A DNA stretch of 64,000 nt from Moellerella sp963519845. Lineage in GTDB: Bacteria > Pseudomonadota > Gammaproteobacteria > Enterobacterales > Enterobacteriaceae. Positions 1 through 8,976 of this stretch are shown in pieces. The notes beneath the pieces were generated by a model. It was not told the origin of the DNA. It was given only the letters and a program-made list of their open reading frames with translations, and made no database searches. Position 1 is the stretch's first letter, and the number at the start of each line of letters is the position of its first letter. The stretch lies in the NCBI GenBank assembly GCA_963519845.1, contig CAUQNX010000009.1, positions 84,628 to 148,627 on the forward strand. The letters are read 5' to 3'. The position numbers and the translations under genes were made by a program.

Positions 1-101
1 GGGTGATAAAGTTTATTTAACTCTTCTTTAATGGCAATAAAATCAGCCAAAGTTCGCGGATCTTTCCCCACTGAATATTGCGGAGTGTTTTGTTGTGCCA
101 T
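1..101 (-). CDS. TssA-like ImpA_N-domain protein (VasL-type), 5' end only
   Basis: Only the first 33 codons lie in the window; the gene runs off the left edge. The start ATG is at 99-101. The visible residues include VGKDPRTLADF followed by IAIKEELNKL, the typical opening of ImpA N-terminal domains, and in particular of the TssA-like VasL proteins that close enterobacterial T6SS operons. It begins 26 bases after the tssE stop and on the same strand, so it is probably the last or next gene of the same operon. TssA-like proteins act at the baseplate or sheath end during tail-tube and sheath assembly. A complete tssA already exists upstream (3977-5608), so this would be a second TssA-family member. 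The domain call is firm; the VasL subtype is inferred from the N-terminus and position. Confidence 0.75.
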   Translation of the reverse strand, partial: MAQQNTPQYSVGKDPRTLADFIAIKEELNKLYH

Positions 102-127
102 TTTAGCCCATCCTCTAACGATGTTAA

Positions 128-556
128 TTACAAAATAAGTTGTTGTTGTTTTAAGTGATGAATAACAATGCGTCCATCGGGAATAAATTCAGTACCAAAA
201 CGTACAAGTCCCGAGGCATAAAGTTCAACTTCTAATGCATAGCGCAGTGAACCAAATTGCTCTGCGGGTAACAGCGCCAGCTTGACCTTTTTGATCCTAG
301 GTTCATATTTTAATAGAGTATTTGACAGTACGCCCATCAGGCTATGCGCTGTACCGGGAAGACCATGAATAATTTTACTCATGTCGGGTAAACCATAATC
401 AGGAAGATGGGTTAAGGTGCCGGCACGGGTATTTAGGATACGTTGAACATTATCCAAGACAGAGAGCATTAGCTGCTCTTTTTCTGAAACTTGATGAATA
501 TTCAGTCCACTAGCAAAGTTTCCCGTCAGCATTTCATACAACGAAGGTTGAGGCAT
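128..556 (-). CDS. tssE: T6SS baseplate protein TssE (gp25-like)
   Basis: The protein has 142 residues, the usual size for TssE, with the family opening PSLYEMLTGNF and a gp25-like core (LPDYGLPDM). TssE is the T6SS homologue of phage T4 gp25. In the cytoplasm it joins TssF, TssG and TssK in the baseplate wedge and starts sheath polymerisation. It follows tssJ by 4 bases in the direction of transcription, within the tssM-A-F-G-J-E run, so translational coupling is likely. The C-terminus ends in a glutamine-rich stretch (HLKQQQLIL) that looks lineage specific. Family and context agree, so I am confident. Confidence 0.93.
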   Translation of the reverse strand: MPQPSLYEMLTGNFASGLNIHQVSEKEQLMLSVLDNVQRILNTRAGTLTHLPDYGLPDMSKIIHGLPGTAHSLMGVLSNTLLKYEPRIKKVKLALLPAEQFGSLRYALEVELYASGLVRFGTEFIPDGRIVIHHLKQQQLIL

Positions 557-560
557 AGGG

Positions 561-1115
561 TTAATCCTTAAGTGGCAGCAATGTCAGCGTCTGATCTATC
601 AGCTCTAGCGTACGGGCTTTATCGGGTTCTAATGCCTCTTTGGGGATCACCAAGCGCCAACTATTATTAATCTGATCTGGCGTATTAAACATGGCCGCGA
701 TACCGATAAATTGTGTCTCTTTATCCATTGGCATATCCAATGAATAGGCGCCTCCCGGCAGTAGGCGAATATCTTGTTGAGCTAACAAGTCGCTACTTAA
801 CACATTATCATCAGAGGCAAAGAGCGATTGATAATCTGCCGTTTCAAAGTTGCTGGCGTTTTTCAGCTGATAAATACGTATCACTGTAGATAAGGAGGTG
901 CCATTATCATCTTGGTTCAAAGCTTCACGGGCTTTAAAATCGAGATGTAAGGTCTTTATCTGCTTATAAAATATCGATTTAGTCATGGCGACCGTACCAT
1001 CGCTGACGGTTTGTGTCAGGCCGCACCCGGTTAATGTTAAGGCCGTTGATAATAGCAGTAGTGAACAGCCATATTTCCATGGGCGTTGCGCTAAATTAAA
1101 ATTGATAATTGCCAT
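561..1115 (-). CDS. tssJ: T6SS outer-membrane lipoprotein TssJ
   Basis: This is a 184-residue lipoprotein. A basic and hydrophobic N-terminus leads to a lipobox LTGC with the lipidated cysteine at about residue 31; the mature protein continues GLTQTVSDG and contains TssJ-like beta-sandwich segments (VIRIYQLKN, LPGGAYSLDMPMD). TssJ anchors the TssJLM membrane complex to the outer membrane by binding the periplasmic C-terminus of TssM. The first 20 bases overlap the 3' end of tssG, showing tight operon organisation. The leader before the hydrophobic core is long for a lipoprotein, so a slightly later start is possible, but no better ribosome-binding site was obvious. Confidence 0.92.
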   Translation of the reverse strand: MAIINFNLAQRPWKYGCSLLLLSTALTLTGCGLTQTVSDGTVAMTKSIFYKQIKTLHLDFKAREALNQDDNGTSLSTVIRIYQLKNASNFETADYQSLFASDDNVLSSDLLAQQDIRLLPGGAYSLDMPMDKETQFIGIAAMFNTPDQINNSWRLVIPKEALEPDKARTLELIDQTLTLLPLKD

Positions 1116-2220
1116 ATTCTTCCATCTCTTGAGGTCGATATTGTTTGGCTACGGCCTGATAGCGACCTAAACCAATTGTAATGATCGTGGGATCGTCGAT
1201 ATTGTTATTTTGTTGATCGTTATTTTGTACCGCGCCTTGCTGAGGAGCGCGCATAACAGCGGTTCGCCCAAGTTGTCCACCCTGACGGGAATGAATGGAT
1301 AATTTAGCATCGGCGAGTAATGAGCGAGGAACACTTAATTGCAAACGGGCATTGACTCGGGAACCTAAATAAATATGTAGCAAAGCATATAAATCATGAT
1401 GCAACTGGCCTTCTGGTAGCCAGTTCGCCGCCTCTTCGCGATCTTCTGTTTTTAGCGCAATTAGCACCTGACTGTTAACATCCACCGCACTACGTCCTAA
1501 TACCGGTTTATTATGTAAACTGGTCGGCGCTTTACAGCTCATTGCTGTTGGGGCATCCAGTGGAATACGTCGTGGATCGTGAGGATAAATATGAACTTGT
1601 GTATTCGGAGCCAAGAGTTTAACCAACGAGCTAATGCCTTCTGCTGTACGAGTGGGCAGGCGCATGGTGCCGAGTAGAGCCAAAAAGCGCGAAACTGGGG
1701 TTTCAACATGCTCTGCACAGCCCGGAATACCAAGACCAATTAAGCCAAATAAATATTGAGATGTCTCATCTTTCCCCTCGGTTTCAAAGGTCGCTGGGTA
1801 GGAGTATTTACGCCAAACTCGATAAAATTGAGTGGTTAGTCGGTGATTGAAAATATCTAAAAAGTCAGTAACTGCTTCAGAGCCTTCTCGTGATTGTGCA
1901 ATATCATCGAGATAGCCGGTTGGCAGCGGCGACATAACGCCATAGAGACCCATAAAAGTTGTGCGGATACTGGGGATCTGGCTATGGCGATACTGATCTT
2001 CGGGAGATAAATTTTTTAATTCACTAACCGGAAATCCCATGCCCGGATGCGGCCGAAAACGAATGGGATCAGATTGTAGATGACCCTGACTGCCGAGTCC
2101 CGGCCGTTCAGGATGGCTTTTTTCTAATAGCTGGCAAAACCGATAAAAATTAATATACGGCAGTTTATCTTTAAGTTCATCGATTAGCGTGGCAGTTGTT
2201 GATTGTGATTCTCTGTCCAT
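1096..2220 (-). CDS. tssG: T6SS baseplate protein TssG
   Basis: The protein has 374 residues and the conserved TssG/VasB-ImpH beginning: a short helical leader (LPYINFYRFCQLLEK), then the motif RFRPHPGMGFPVSEL and later MSPLPTGYLDDIA. TssG is a cytoplasmic baseplate wedge subunit that binds TssF and TssE. The 5' end overlaps tssF by 37 bases and the 3' end overlaps tssJ by 20 bases, so the three are very probably translationally coupled. A glutamine/asparagine-rich run (NNDQQNNNIDDP) near residue 340 is an unusual low-complexity insert in the C-terminal region. The assignment rests on motif and context and is firm. Confidence 0.94.
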   Translation of the reverse strand: MDRESQSTTATLIDELKDKLPYINFYRFCQLLEKSHPERPGLGSQGHLQSDPIRFRPHPGMGFPVSELKNLSPEDQYRHSQIPSIRTTFMGLYGVMSPLPTGYLDDIAQSREGSEAVTDFLDIFNHRLTTQFYRVWRKYSYPATFETEGKDETSQYLFGLIGLGIPGCAEHVETPVSRFLALLGTMRLPTRTAEGISSLVKLLAPNTQVHIYPHDPRRIPLDAPTAMSCKAPTSLHNKPVLGRSAVDVNSQVLIALKTEDREEAANWLPEGQLHHDLYALLHIYLGSRVNARLQLSVPRSLLADAKLSIHSRQGGQLGRTAVMRAPQQGAVQNNDQQNNNIDDPTIITIGLGRYQAVAKQYRPQEMEEYGNYQF

Positions 2221-3947
2221 CGAATAGATTTTCCACTGGGTAAAATAGTCAGCGTGAGTTGATTGAATAGATGCACATCGGCATATAGATTAAAAAAGCG
2301 ATTGAGCATTTCACCAAATAAGTGAATATCCCCCGAGCCATTAAAACCATTGCTATCCAAGGTCACTTCAATATCAATACCGCGCATTAAAAAACCGCGT
2401 TCAAAGCGTTCGATCATCGATTGTTTGACTGAGATAATGGCGTCTAATTTACGATTATTAATATCATCATCTCGCCAATCATAGAGCGCCAGTGTGCCGC
2501 GTAACACTTCGGCATTGTCCATCATATTTAAGAAACTGGAGCCCAGATGACTCAACACGCGCCAGTGAAAACGATCTTCTGCGGGCGGATAAACGGGCAG
2601 AGTGGGTTTACATAAATTTTGTACGCTGATCGGCACTTGTAATGTATGTTCAGCGCGATCGAGTAGGGTACTTTGCAGCGCTTTGCGGGGAAGTTGCCCG
2701 TTAGTACCGGTAATTTGCAGTGAGATAGTTTCCGTTTTGAGCTGCCTATCGGTTTCCCACGACTGCCCACCTAAGATCAACCAAGTATCATGCAAACCGG
2801 TTACGCCGCGTTTTACCCGAGTATGGTAATAACGTTCGGGGGCACTTCTGCGCAGCATACCGCCGCGATGACGAAAACTGGTAAAAGGCACATAGACAGA
2901 TTCATCGGTGCGCTGCGAACCTTGTACCCCATCGACGGAATAAATTTCTGTATGACCATCTTGTACACGACGCGGACGGAGCAAATATTCGCTTTCTAAT
3001 CCATTAATAATTAGCGGATCAGCCTCGACATTAAATAGATTAATCACAGGGACGCAATGTAAACGGATATTGTCTGCGGCTAATGTGAGATCCGCATCCC
3101 AAAGTGTATTGAGGACAATATCTAGCTCAAACCACAAAGCGCCTTCCGGAAAATTAACCAGCTCTAATCCATTAAGGTAAACAAACATAAATTTTTCACG
3201 GAAAGTGAAATATTCTAATAACAGTTGATAGCCACTGAATGCACTCTCGCCCTTAGGCCATAACTGATCTTCTTCGCTAAAACCACCGGGTGAAAAATAG
3301 GCGGGTAGCGGGATACGATCGACTGAACCTGGGATACGTAAATAGAGCTTAGAAACCTGTTTAGTTAAAGCCAAATGCAGGGCATTAGTGGTGGGGATAT
3401 CGCCACTAAGATAAAAATCGAGTTTATGCAAATCGAGTTGTGACCAATCGATCAGCTCGCTACAACTAAAACGCAAGCGGATTACTGAGCGGCCATCGGG
3501 CTCAGTAGTGACATTGGCGTGAGAAAGGGTCAGCGGATTAAGGGTCAATTCACGAGTTGTTCGATAGCGACAGACGGTATTCTTAGGGCCAATAGGCTGG
3601 GATAAAACTTCAAAATTGGCGGGAATAGTATCCACCATTTTCATTTTTTGGATATCCGGCGCCAACTCAACGATCGATAAAGAAGGAATTGTGCGCAGAT
3701 AATGGGGCCAGAGCAAACTGACTAAACCCTCAGTAAATTCAGGCAGGTCGTCATCAATTTTTTCGCGTAATCGCCCCATCGAAAAGGCAAAACCTTCAAA
3801 TAGTCGTTCAACAAAGGGATCGGGCGTACCGGCTTTATCTAAATCCAGCATGGCAGCGCGATCCGGGTGAGCTTGGGCAAACTCTTTTGCAGCTTCGCGT
3901 AAATAGCGCATTTCAGCATCAAAATAGCGCAGCGTTAAATCTTCCAT
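2184..3947 (-). CDS. tssF: T6SS baseplate protein TssF
   Basis: The protein has 587 residues, the normal TssF (VasA/ImpG) length. It opens with YFDAEMRYLREAAKEFAQ and the segment DPFVERLFEGFAFSMGRLREKIDDDLPEF, the family signature. TssF is the large wedge subunit of the T6SS baseplate and forms the TssE-F-G subcomplex around the spike. It lies 29 bases downstream of tssA in transcription order and overlaps tssG. No internal defects are visible; composition matches the rest of the T6SS core. Confidence is high. Confidence 0.95.
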   Translation of the reverse strand: MEDLTLRYFDAEMRYLREAAKEFAQAHPDRAAMLDLDKAGTPDPFVERLFEGFAFSMGRLREKIDDDLPEFTEGLVSLLWPHYLRTIPSLSIVELAPDIQKMKMVDTIPANFEVLSQPIGPKNTVCRYRTTRELTLNPLTLSHANVTTEPDGRSVIRLRFSCSELIDWSQLDLHKLDFYLSGDIPTTNALHLALTKQVSKLYLRIPGSVDRIPLPAYFSPGGFSEEDQLWPKGESAFSGYQLLLEYFTFREKFMFVYLNGLELVNFPEGALWFELDIVLNTLWDADLTLAADNIRLHCVPVINLFNVEADPLIINGLESEYLLRPRRVQDGHTEIYSVDGVQGSQRTDESVYVPFTSFRHRGGMLRRSAPERYYHTRVKRGVTGLHDTWLILGGQSWETDRQLKTETISLQITGTNGQLPRKALQSTLLDRAEHTLQVPISVQNLCKPTLPVYPPAEDRFHWRVLSHLGSSFLNMMDNAEVLRGTLALYDWRDDDINNRKLDAIISVKQSMIERFERGFLMRGIDIEVTLDSNGFNGSGDIHLFGEMLNRFFNLYADVHLFNQLTLTILPSGKSIRWTENHNQQLPR

Positions 3948-3976
3948 TGCAATATTACCTTACTAAGATGGCTAAA

Positions 3977-5608
3977 TTAGGCGTAGAGCACGACAGAGCG
4001 CACTGGGTCAAGATGGGTTAATTCAGCCAATAGCTGTTCCATTTGTTGCTGTAATTGGGTTTTATCAGCCGTATTGCGTTGAGCTTTGCTTCTAAGTAGC
4101 TGAAGCTGGCGAGCTTTAATTTCAAATACATAATGAGGCTCCCAATCTTGCAGCGTTAAATCTTGTGCTGACTTATCCAATTCACGTAGCAGATAGAGTG
4201 CCATCTCATGGCGGCCAAACTGATCAGCAATACGCGCCATCAACAGGCGTAATAACCATTGTTGGCGCGGCGTTGAGGCTTCAGGACGATGTTGTAGCCA
4301 AGCGATGGCTTTCTCAATACCTTCGGTATCCGCTTGCGCTAGGGCTTCTTGCTCTAACAACAAAATATTATCATCATCAGAGTGGCTGTTTGCTGGTTGC
4401 GACAAAGAGCCACCAAGGGGATCAGCACCTTCATCAAGCACATGTTGACGTATCCAACCGAGCGTCACTTCGTCAGCAAAGGGAGAGCCATCTTCCCAAG
4501 CGAGATTTTCTACGCCGGGCAGACGGGTTAAAAATTGTTGTAGATCTGATTTGATGATCGCCGCCCAACCATCCCAAGGCGATGATGATTTTGACAGCGC
4601 TTGATAGAGATACCATTGCACATCTAACCAAAAGTGATTAACGCCCTCGGTAAATATACGGTCGGCTTGCTCCAACAACTCACCCCAGTTCTGCTGCATA
4701 TACAGGCGTTTAAGTTGTGCGCGGGCATCGGTACGAGGAGCAGTTAAGCGAGTACAGCCCTGATTATTTTGTGGCGGCAGCTGATGTAGCGTATCCCAGC
4801 GCACTGTTTTCATTAAGCGGTGACCCGCTAACCAACCGTCTGGCTGATCACGCAAATAGTTAGCGAGGGCTTTGGCTTGATCGAGCAGCTCTCGACCGGA
4901 TTGAATGGGCGAAATAGACGCATTCAATCCAGATTGATGTGCGCTTGGTGCGCTATTTTTTGCACCGCGTGAGGATTCGCTGCGCATATTTTGCGGCACC
5001 AGCGTCGAGGGCCCGCCCGATTGCGCCAGACGTTTTTCCAGTCCGCTATACAGTGAGGTTAATGCGGGTCGTAGTGTTTCATCCCATTTATCAGTTTCGC
5101 TCTGAATAAACATCAGCAGGGCGATAATGCGCTCAAATTCTGCTTGTCCCACTTCGGGATAGAGGGACAAACTGTCCAGCACACGATTACCCGCCAACCA
5201 TTCGATGGCCGATTTACGGCTATTTTTGCGTGACGGCAGTAACCCATCACCAAAACGCGCTAATAATCCGGCAAACAGTCCTAAGGCATCAGCAAAACCC
5301 GCTTCACCCTCTTTGTGTAATCGCGCCCAGATATAATAAGTGACTACTCGCACATCTTTGCAAACACCAGTCAGTAATTTCTCTGCGAGTTCACAGACTA
5401 ACTCAGTATCAGAGCCGGATAACTTATTCACCTCTTCACGCATGCGCTCAAAGTCATCATCATAACTGGGATCTTCGCCCGTCGGTTGCTCAGGGGTGAT
5501 CGGCAGTAGCCAACGTTCCCAAACAGTCATTTGCTGTGTTGCCAGCTGTTCTGCGCGCGCTTTGTCATCACCAAAACAGCTAAAACTTAAGGTATTGAGT
5601 AAATTCAT
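3977..5608 (-). CDS. tssA: T6SS assembly protein TssA (ImpA_N domain)
   Basis: The protein has 543 residues. The N-terminal ImpA domain is seen at about residues 35-160 (PTGEDPSYDDDFERM, then AIEWLAGNRVLDSLSLYPEV). A low-complexity linker around residues 205-225 (rich in S, N and A) is followed by a helical VasJ-like C-terminal half. TssA proteins bind the baseplate and membrane complex and cap the growing tail tube and sheath. The start codon overlaps the tssM stop by one base and tssF follows 29 bases later, so it sits in the tssM-A-F-G-J-E operon. Together with the partial gene at the left edge, the cluster encodes two TssA-type proteins, as in several enterobacterial systems. Confidence 0.9.
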   Translation of the reverse strand: MNLLNTLSFSCFGDDKARAEQLATQQMTVWERWLLPITPEQPTGEDPSYDDDFERMREEVNKLSGSDTELVCELAEKLLTGVCKDVRVVTYYIWARLHKEGEAGFADALGLFAGLLARFGDGLLPSRKNSRKSAIEWLAGNRVLDSLSLYPEVGQAEFERIIALLMFIQSETDKWDETLRPALTSLYSGLEKRLAQSGGPSTLVPQNMRSESSRGAKNSAPSAHQSGLNASISPIQSGRELLDQAKALANYLRDQPDGWLAGHRLMKTVRWDTLHQLPPQNNQGCTRLTAPRTDARAQLKRLYMQQNWGELLEQADRIFTEGVNHFWLDVQWYLYQALSKSSSPWDGWAAIIKSDLQQFLTRLPGVENLAWEDGSPFADEVTLGWIRQHVLDEGADPLGGSLSQPANSHSDDDNILLLEQEALAQADTEGIEKAIAWLQHRPEASTPRQQWLLRLLMARIADQFGRHEMALYLLRELDKSAQDLTLQDWEPHYVFEIKARQLQLLRSKAQRNTADKTQLQQQMEQLLAELTHLDPVRSVVLYA

Positions 5609-8600
5609 TATTTATCCAAAAATATTTGGGTCGGAAGCACAAATCCCCGAAGTTTTAACAGTGCCATCGGGCCATCACCCATTTCTGTGCGCAGAATATA
5701 ATTGAGTGCTTGTCCTTGGGGGGTAAGCCAAGTCACGCGGAAGCTGCTGGTATTGCCAGCATAAGGGGTGATTTTTGCCGTACCCAGCAGACGAATAAAG
5801 CCCCAAGTGCCGGGATAATCACCGAGAATTCGAGTGCCTGTTTGTGTACTCAACCAACTTAAACTAGCGCCCGCAGCTACCGTATCGGCCGGCCACACAA
5901 CTCGACGCCAATCCGCCAGCTGATTGTTATATTTCAGCGCCTGCTTATCGATAGTCAGTGTGGTTTGCATAATGTCTTTCGAGGTTCCGGGGCGCAGCTC
6001 GAAATAGACTCGCGCTTCACCTTCGGCAAATACCACATCGCTTAGATGACCTAAGGTTTCGAGGGCAGTCAAAAATTCGGGATTAAAGTTTAACCCTTGT
6101 GCGTTAGTACTATCGGGCACCCAACGATTGCCCTCTTTACGCAATACCCCTTTTAAGCGGGTATCGAGGAAACGTTGAATTCTGCCGCTATCCGCCTGTA
6201 GATATTGCGTCAGCAGCGGGAGAGAGACATCACTTTGGGTATTTTTAAACGGATAACGACCGCCAAAGGCTGTATTCCAATCATTCACAATGGCGTTTTG
6301 CCACTGTACATTCAGGCTTTGCGCGGTGGGCATTAACAGCTGTTGCCATGCTTGTTCAAGGGGCTGAACTAACAGGGTATCGCCCAGTCCATGCCACTCT
6401 TGCCCTAAGCTGGCGGCCACCAAACTGCCGTAATCACGGGTATCCGCTAAATCGACGGATTTGCCCTCAAAGATACTTTGCGCCAAGGCCTGAGACATAG
6501 CTTGCGGGTCGGGTGCATTGACCACTTGCTGTAATTTCAAGCGCACACGAGTCACTCGGGTGAGGTAAGTGGTTAAACTCAGATTGTCACCGCTTTGACC
6601 CGCGCTGGTGTTAGATTCAATTAGCTCGAGTAACGGGCCAAAAGTCAGCTCTAAGGGGCCTTTAAAGTCAGCTTTCTGGCTGATCACCGGTTGCTGCTCT
6701 TTATTAAACATCTCTTTGGCGGAACTGACAAAAGAGTCGGCCAATTTATCTTGCGTACGACCTGTTTTTCCCTGATAAGCCAATGTATTCATTAAAGCAA
6801 TCACTGGCGATTGGCGTGTATCACTCATAAGGGTGAGCTGGTCGATGGTATCCGACAGGCTATCTGTGTGACGCCATTGCAGGCTATTGAGGAAATTGAG
6901 CCAGCTGCCAGAAAAATCATTAAAATAGCGGGCGGTAAGACGCTCTTGTAACACCTCTGGGGAGATATCCGCATCAATGGCGTTGCTATTGTCACTCAAC
7001 ACCCAGTCGATCTCTTCACGGCGATCGTTAACGGTTTTACGAATCGCTGGCTCAATCGACTCTTCCCACGCTTTGCGGGTAAAAATCCCCGACACAAATT
7101 CATCAGTCGTAAAGAGGGCGCTAACATCGGTGTCACCCACCATATCGTTAAGGCTCATATCGGCAAAGTTATGAGCGGCCTGCTGGAGGATTTTTTGGTA
7201 CATCGCCGATTCGCCATTACGCTGCCCCATTTCCCGTATCAGAATAGTGCGCGTCTGGCCAATCAACGCATTATTCGGCTTGATCGCCCATTCAGGATGG
7301 TGAGGCAATTGCTGGGCAAAGAAGGTCAATAACTCACTGCCAAGGGTCGCCCACTGGGCTTCGCTGACACCGGGTTGCTGCTGCCAATTCGCCAGAACCG
7401 CTGTGGCGAACTCCTTCGGTGCCATATGTTGGGGCTGACTCAACATCAAGTAAGCTTTGAGAATATCATAGGCGGGACGCGCCGCTGCGGCACGTTCGGG
7501 CGTATTCGGCGCCAGTTGCGCCAAGGCATCAAGAGGTTGTTCGAGCTGAGCGCGCGTCGTATCACGCAATAGCGGCAGCAGCGTTTTGCCATAAATCGGC
7601 CATAAGGTCTCTAGCAGTTGCGGATTGATATTTAAGCCAAAACGTAAATAGAGTGGCGTTGATGTATCCGCCCTATGCTGCAAACGCCCCAAGGTCTGTT
7701 GAAGGGTATATTGCGCATTGAGCCGGTCAATAACCGGTTGCTGCTTATCGGCGGCCAGTGCGGCTTGTGTACGGCTCTCATCAATCAGCTGGCGATTAGC
7801 AAAATAGGAGACCAGCAGTCCGCCACCCCAGATAACCAGCCCCGCAGCGAGAAGTTGCTGACTGAGCTTCTGCCCATTCCACCCTAATGCCTTGGGTTTA
7901 AGCCCCGCAGGCAGCTGATGTAACGAATCAAGCAGATCACCCCAACGGGCATCTCGCGTCCAAACATGGGATAAGCGAGTAGAGTTCGAGACGGAGGGCG
8001 TCGGCGTACTAAAGACCATTCCCGCCAGCGGCAAAGGGCGATGTCCACTCATCAGCGGTGAGAGCGCACCCACCAGCTGCTTCTGGCCGCCATGGCGCAT
8101 AAAACTGGCCAGCGAGAGCAAAAACAGATGCTGCGTATTGCGTAACAGCGCTTGCGTACCGCGCTCAATCAAGGACGGCAGCAGGGCACTAAAGCTCTGT
8201 GCTAATTCGGTTTCTGAGGCTTTGGGCTCAAACAAGTAACTGACGGCGGGGGCGTCATCGGCAGACAAGATTTTGCCTGATTGCACAGACCAGAGATAAA
8301 CAGGTGCCGTCCAGCCCAGAGCGCGATAGAGGCTATGGAATTGGCGATTTAGACTGTCTAAAGTCGCGGCGGCAAAGCCGTTTAAAGGGGCGTTAAATAC
8401 CCCCGGCGATAGCTCATCACTCACACCGTCAGTGACCCAAACAATGCCATCCAGCGGTCGCCGTCGACGCAGCTGTTTCAGGGTTTGCACTGTCTGGCTA
8501 TCGATCTCTGAGCTCACTTCACCGGCCCAAATCAATAGCACGCCATGGGCTTCGAGCCAGAATTGGCTGGTGAGTTGAGGAATGGATTTTTCAACCGCAG

Positions 8601-8976
8601 AAGAAGAACCCGTAATTAATAGAATTGAGACTTTTTTACGCCAGAAATGGCCGTAGTTTGCCTGTAAGTTTTCATTAATGTCGTTAATGACTGAAAAGCG
8701 TTCTATTTTATTTTCTTTCGCTGTGGATTTTTTTTCAGGTCGATATTGTTCATGAGCTTTACCTTGAGTCCATCTTTTAAAAATAGGAACTGCAAGTATT
8801 GAAGATAGAACAAATATAGAGAGCGTTAGTAATGAAAACCATGCGGATTTTTCTTTAATATAATCAAATGATGTATAATTAAATAGAACCCAAATAATAA
8901 TAGCACCTAAAAGGATAAATAAAATAAGTAATGATATTGATTTCACCCCACTAAATCTTTGTATTTTATTAATCAT
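5608..8976 (-). CDS. tssM: T6SS inner-membrane protein TssM (IcmF/VasK family)
   Basis: The protein has 1,122 residues, the normal size for TssM. Two N-terminal membrane helices lie at about residues 14-35 and 45-65. A cytoplasmic domain follows, then a third helix near residue 375 (GLVIWGGGLLVSYF), then a large periplasmic domain that should contact TssJ. At the usual Walker A position the sequence reads ITGSSSAVEKSI, lacking GxxxxGK(S/T); Walker-less TssM is known in some enterobacterial systems, so ATPase activity is not expected. The first ~110 codons are visibly more AT-rich than the rest, suggesting a composition boundary. The 5' end overlaps the upstream membrane-protein gene by 8 bases. 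Confidence 0.95.
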   Translation of the reverse strand: MINKIQRFSGVKSISLLILFILLGAIIIWVLFNYTSFDYIKEKSAWFSLLTLSIFVLSSILAVPIFKRWTQGKAHEQYRPEKKSTAKENKIERFSVINDINENLQANYGHFWRKKVSILLITGSSSAVEKSIPQLTSQFWLEAHGVLLIWAGEVSSEIDSQTVQTLKQLRRRRPLDGIVWVTDGVSDELSPGVFNAPLNGFAAATLDSLNRQFHSLYRALGWTAPVYLWSVQSGKILSADDAPAVSYLFEPKASETELAQSFSALLPSLIERGTQALLRNTQHLFLLSLASFMRHGGQKQLVGALSPLMSGHRPLPLAGMVFSTPTPSVSNSTRLSHVWTRDARWGDLLDSLHQLPAGLKPKALGWNGQKLSQQLLAAGLVIWGGGLLVSYFANRQLIDESRTQAALAADKQQPVIDRLNAQYTLQQTLGRLQHRADTSTPLYLRFGLNINPQLLETLWPIYGKTLLPLLRDTTRAQLEQPLDALAQLAPNTPERAAAARPAYDILKAYLMLSQPQHMAPKEFATAVLANWQQQPGVSEAQWATLGSELLTFFAQQLPHHPEWAIKPNNALIGQTRTILIREMGQRNGESAMYQKILQQAAHNFADMSLNDMVGDTDVSALFTTDEFVSGIFTRKAWEESIEPAIRKTVNDRREEIDWVLSDNSNAIDADISPEVLQERLTARYFNDFSGSWLNFLNSLQWRHTDSLSDTIDQLTLMSDTRQSPVIALMNTLAYQGKTGRTQDKLADSFVSSAKEMFNKEQQPVISQKADFKGPLELTFGPLLELIESNTSAGQSGDNLSLTTYLTRVTRVRLKLQQVVNAPDPQAMSQALAQSIFEGKSVDLADTRDYGSLVAASLGQEWHGLGDTLLVQPLEQAWQQLLMPTAQSLNVQWQNAIVNDWNTAFGGRYPFKNTQSDVSLPLLTQYLQADSGRIQRFLDTRLKGVLRKEGNRWVPDSTNAQGLNFNPEFLTALETLGHLSDVVFAEGEARVYFELRPGTSKDIMQTTLTIDKQALKYNNQLADWRRVVWPADTVAAGASLSWLSTQTGTRILGDYPGTWGFIRLLGTAKITPYAGNTSSFRVTWLTPQGQALNYILRTEMGDGPMALLKLRGFVLPTQIFLDK

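Noticed and set aside
985..1170. Plus-strand open frame across the tssJ/tssG junction
   Set aside because: Lies wholly over two well-supported minus-strand T6SS genes, has no ribosome-binding site and no family character.
4165..4554. 129-codon plus-strand frame inside tssA
   Set aside because: Shadow of the tssA coding strand; composition follows the opposite-strand codons and no motif is present.
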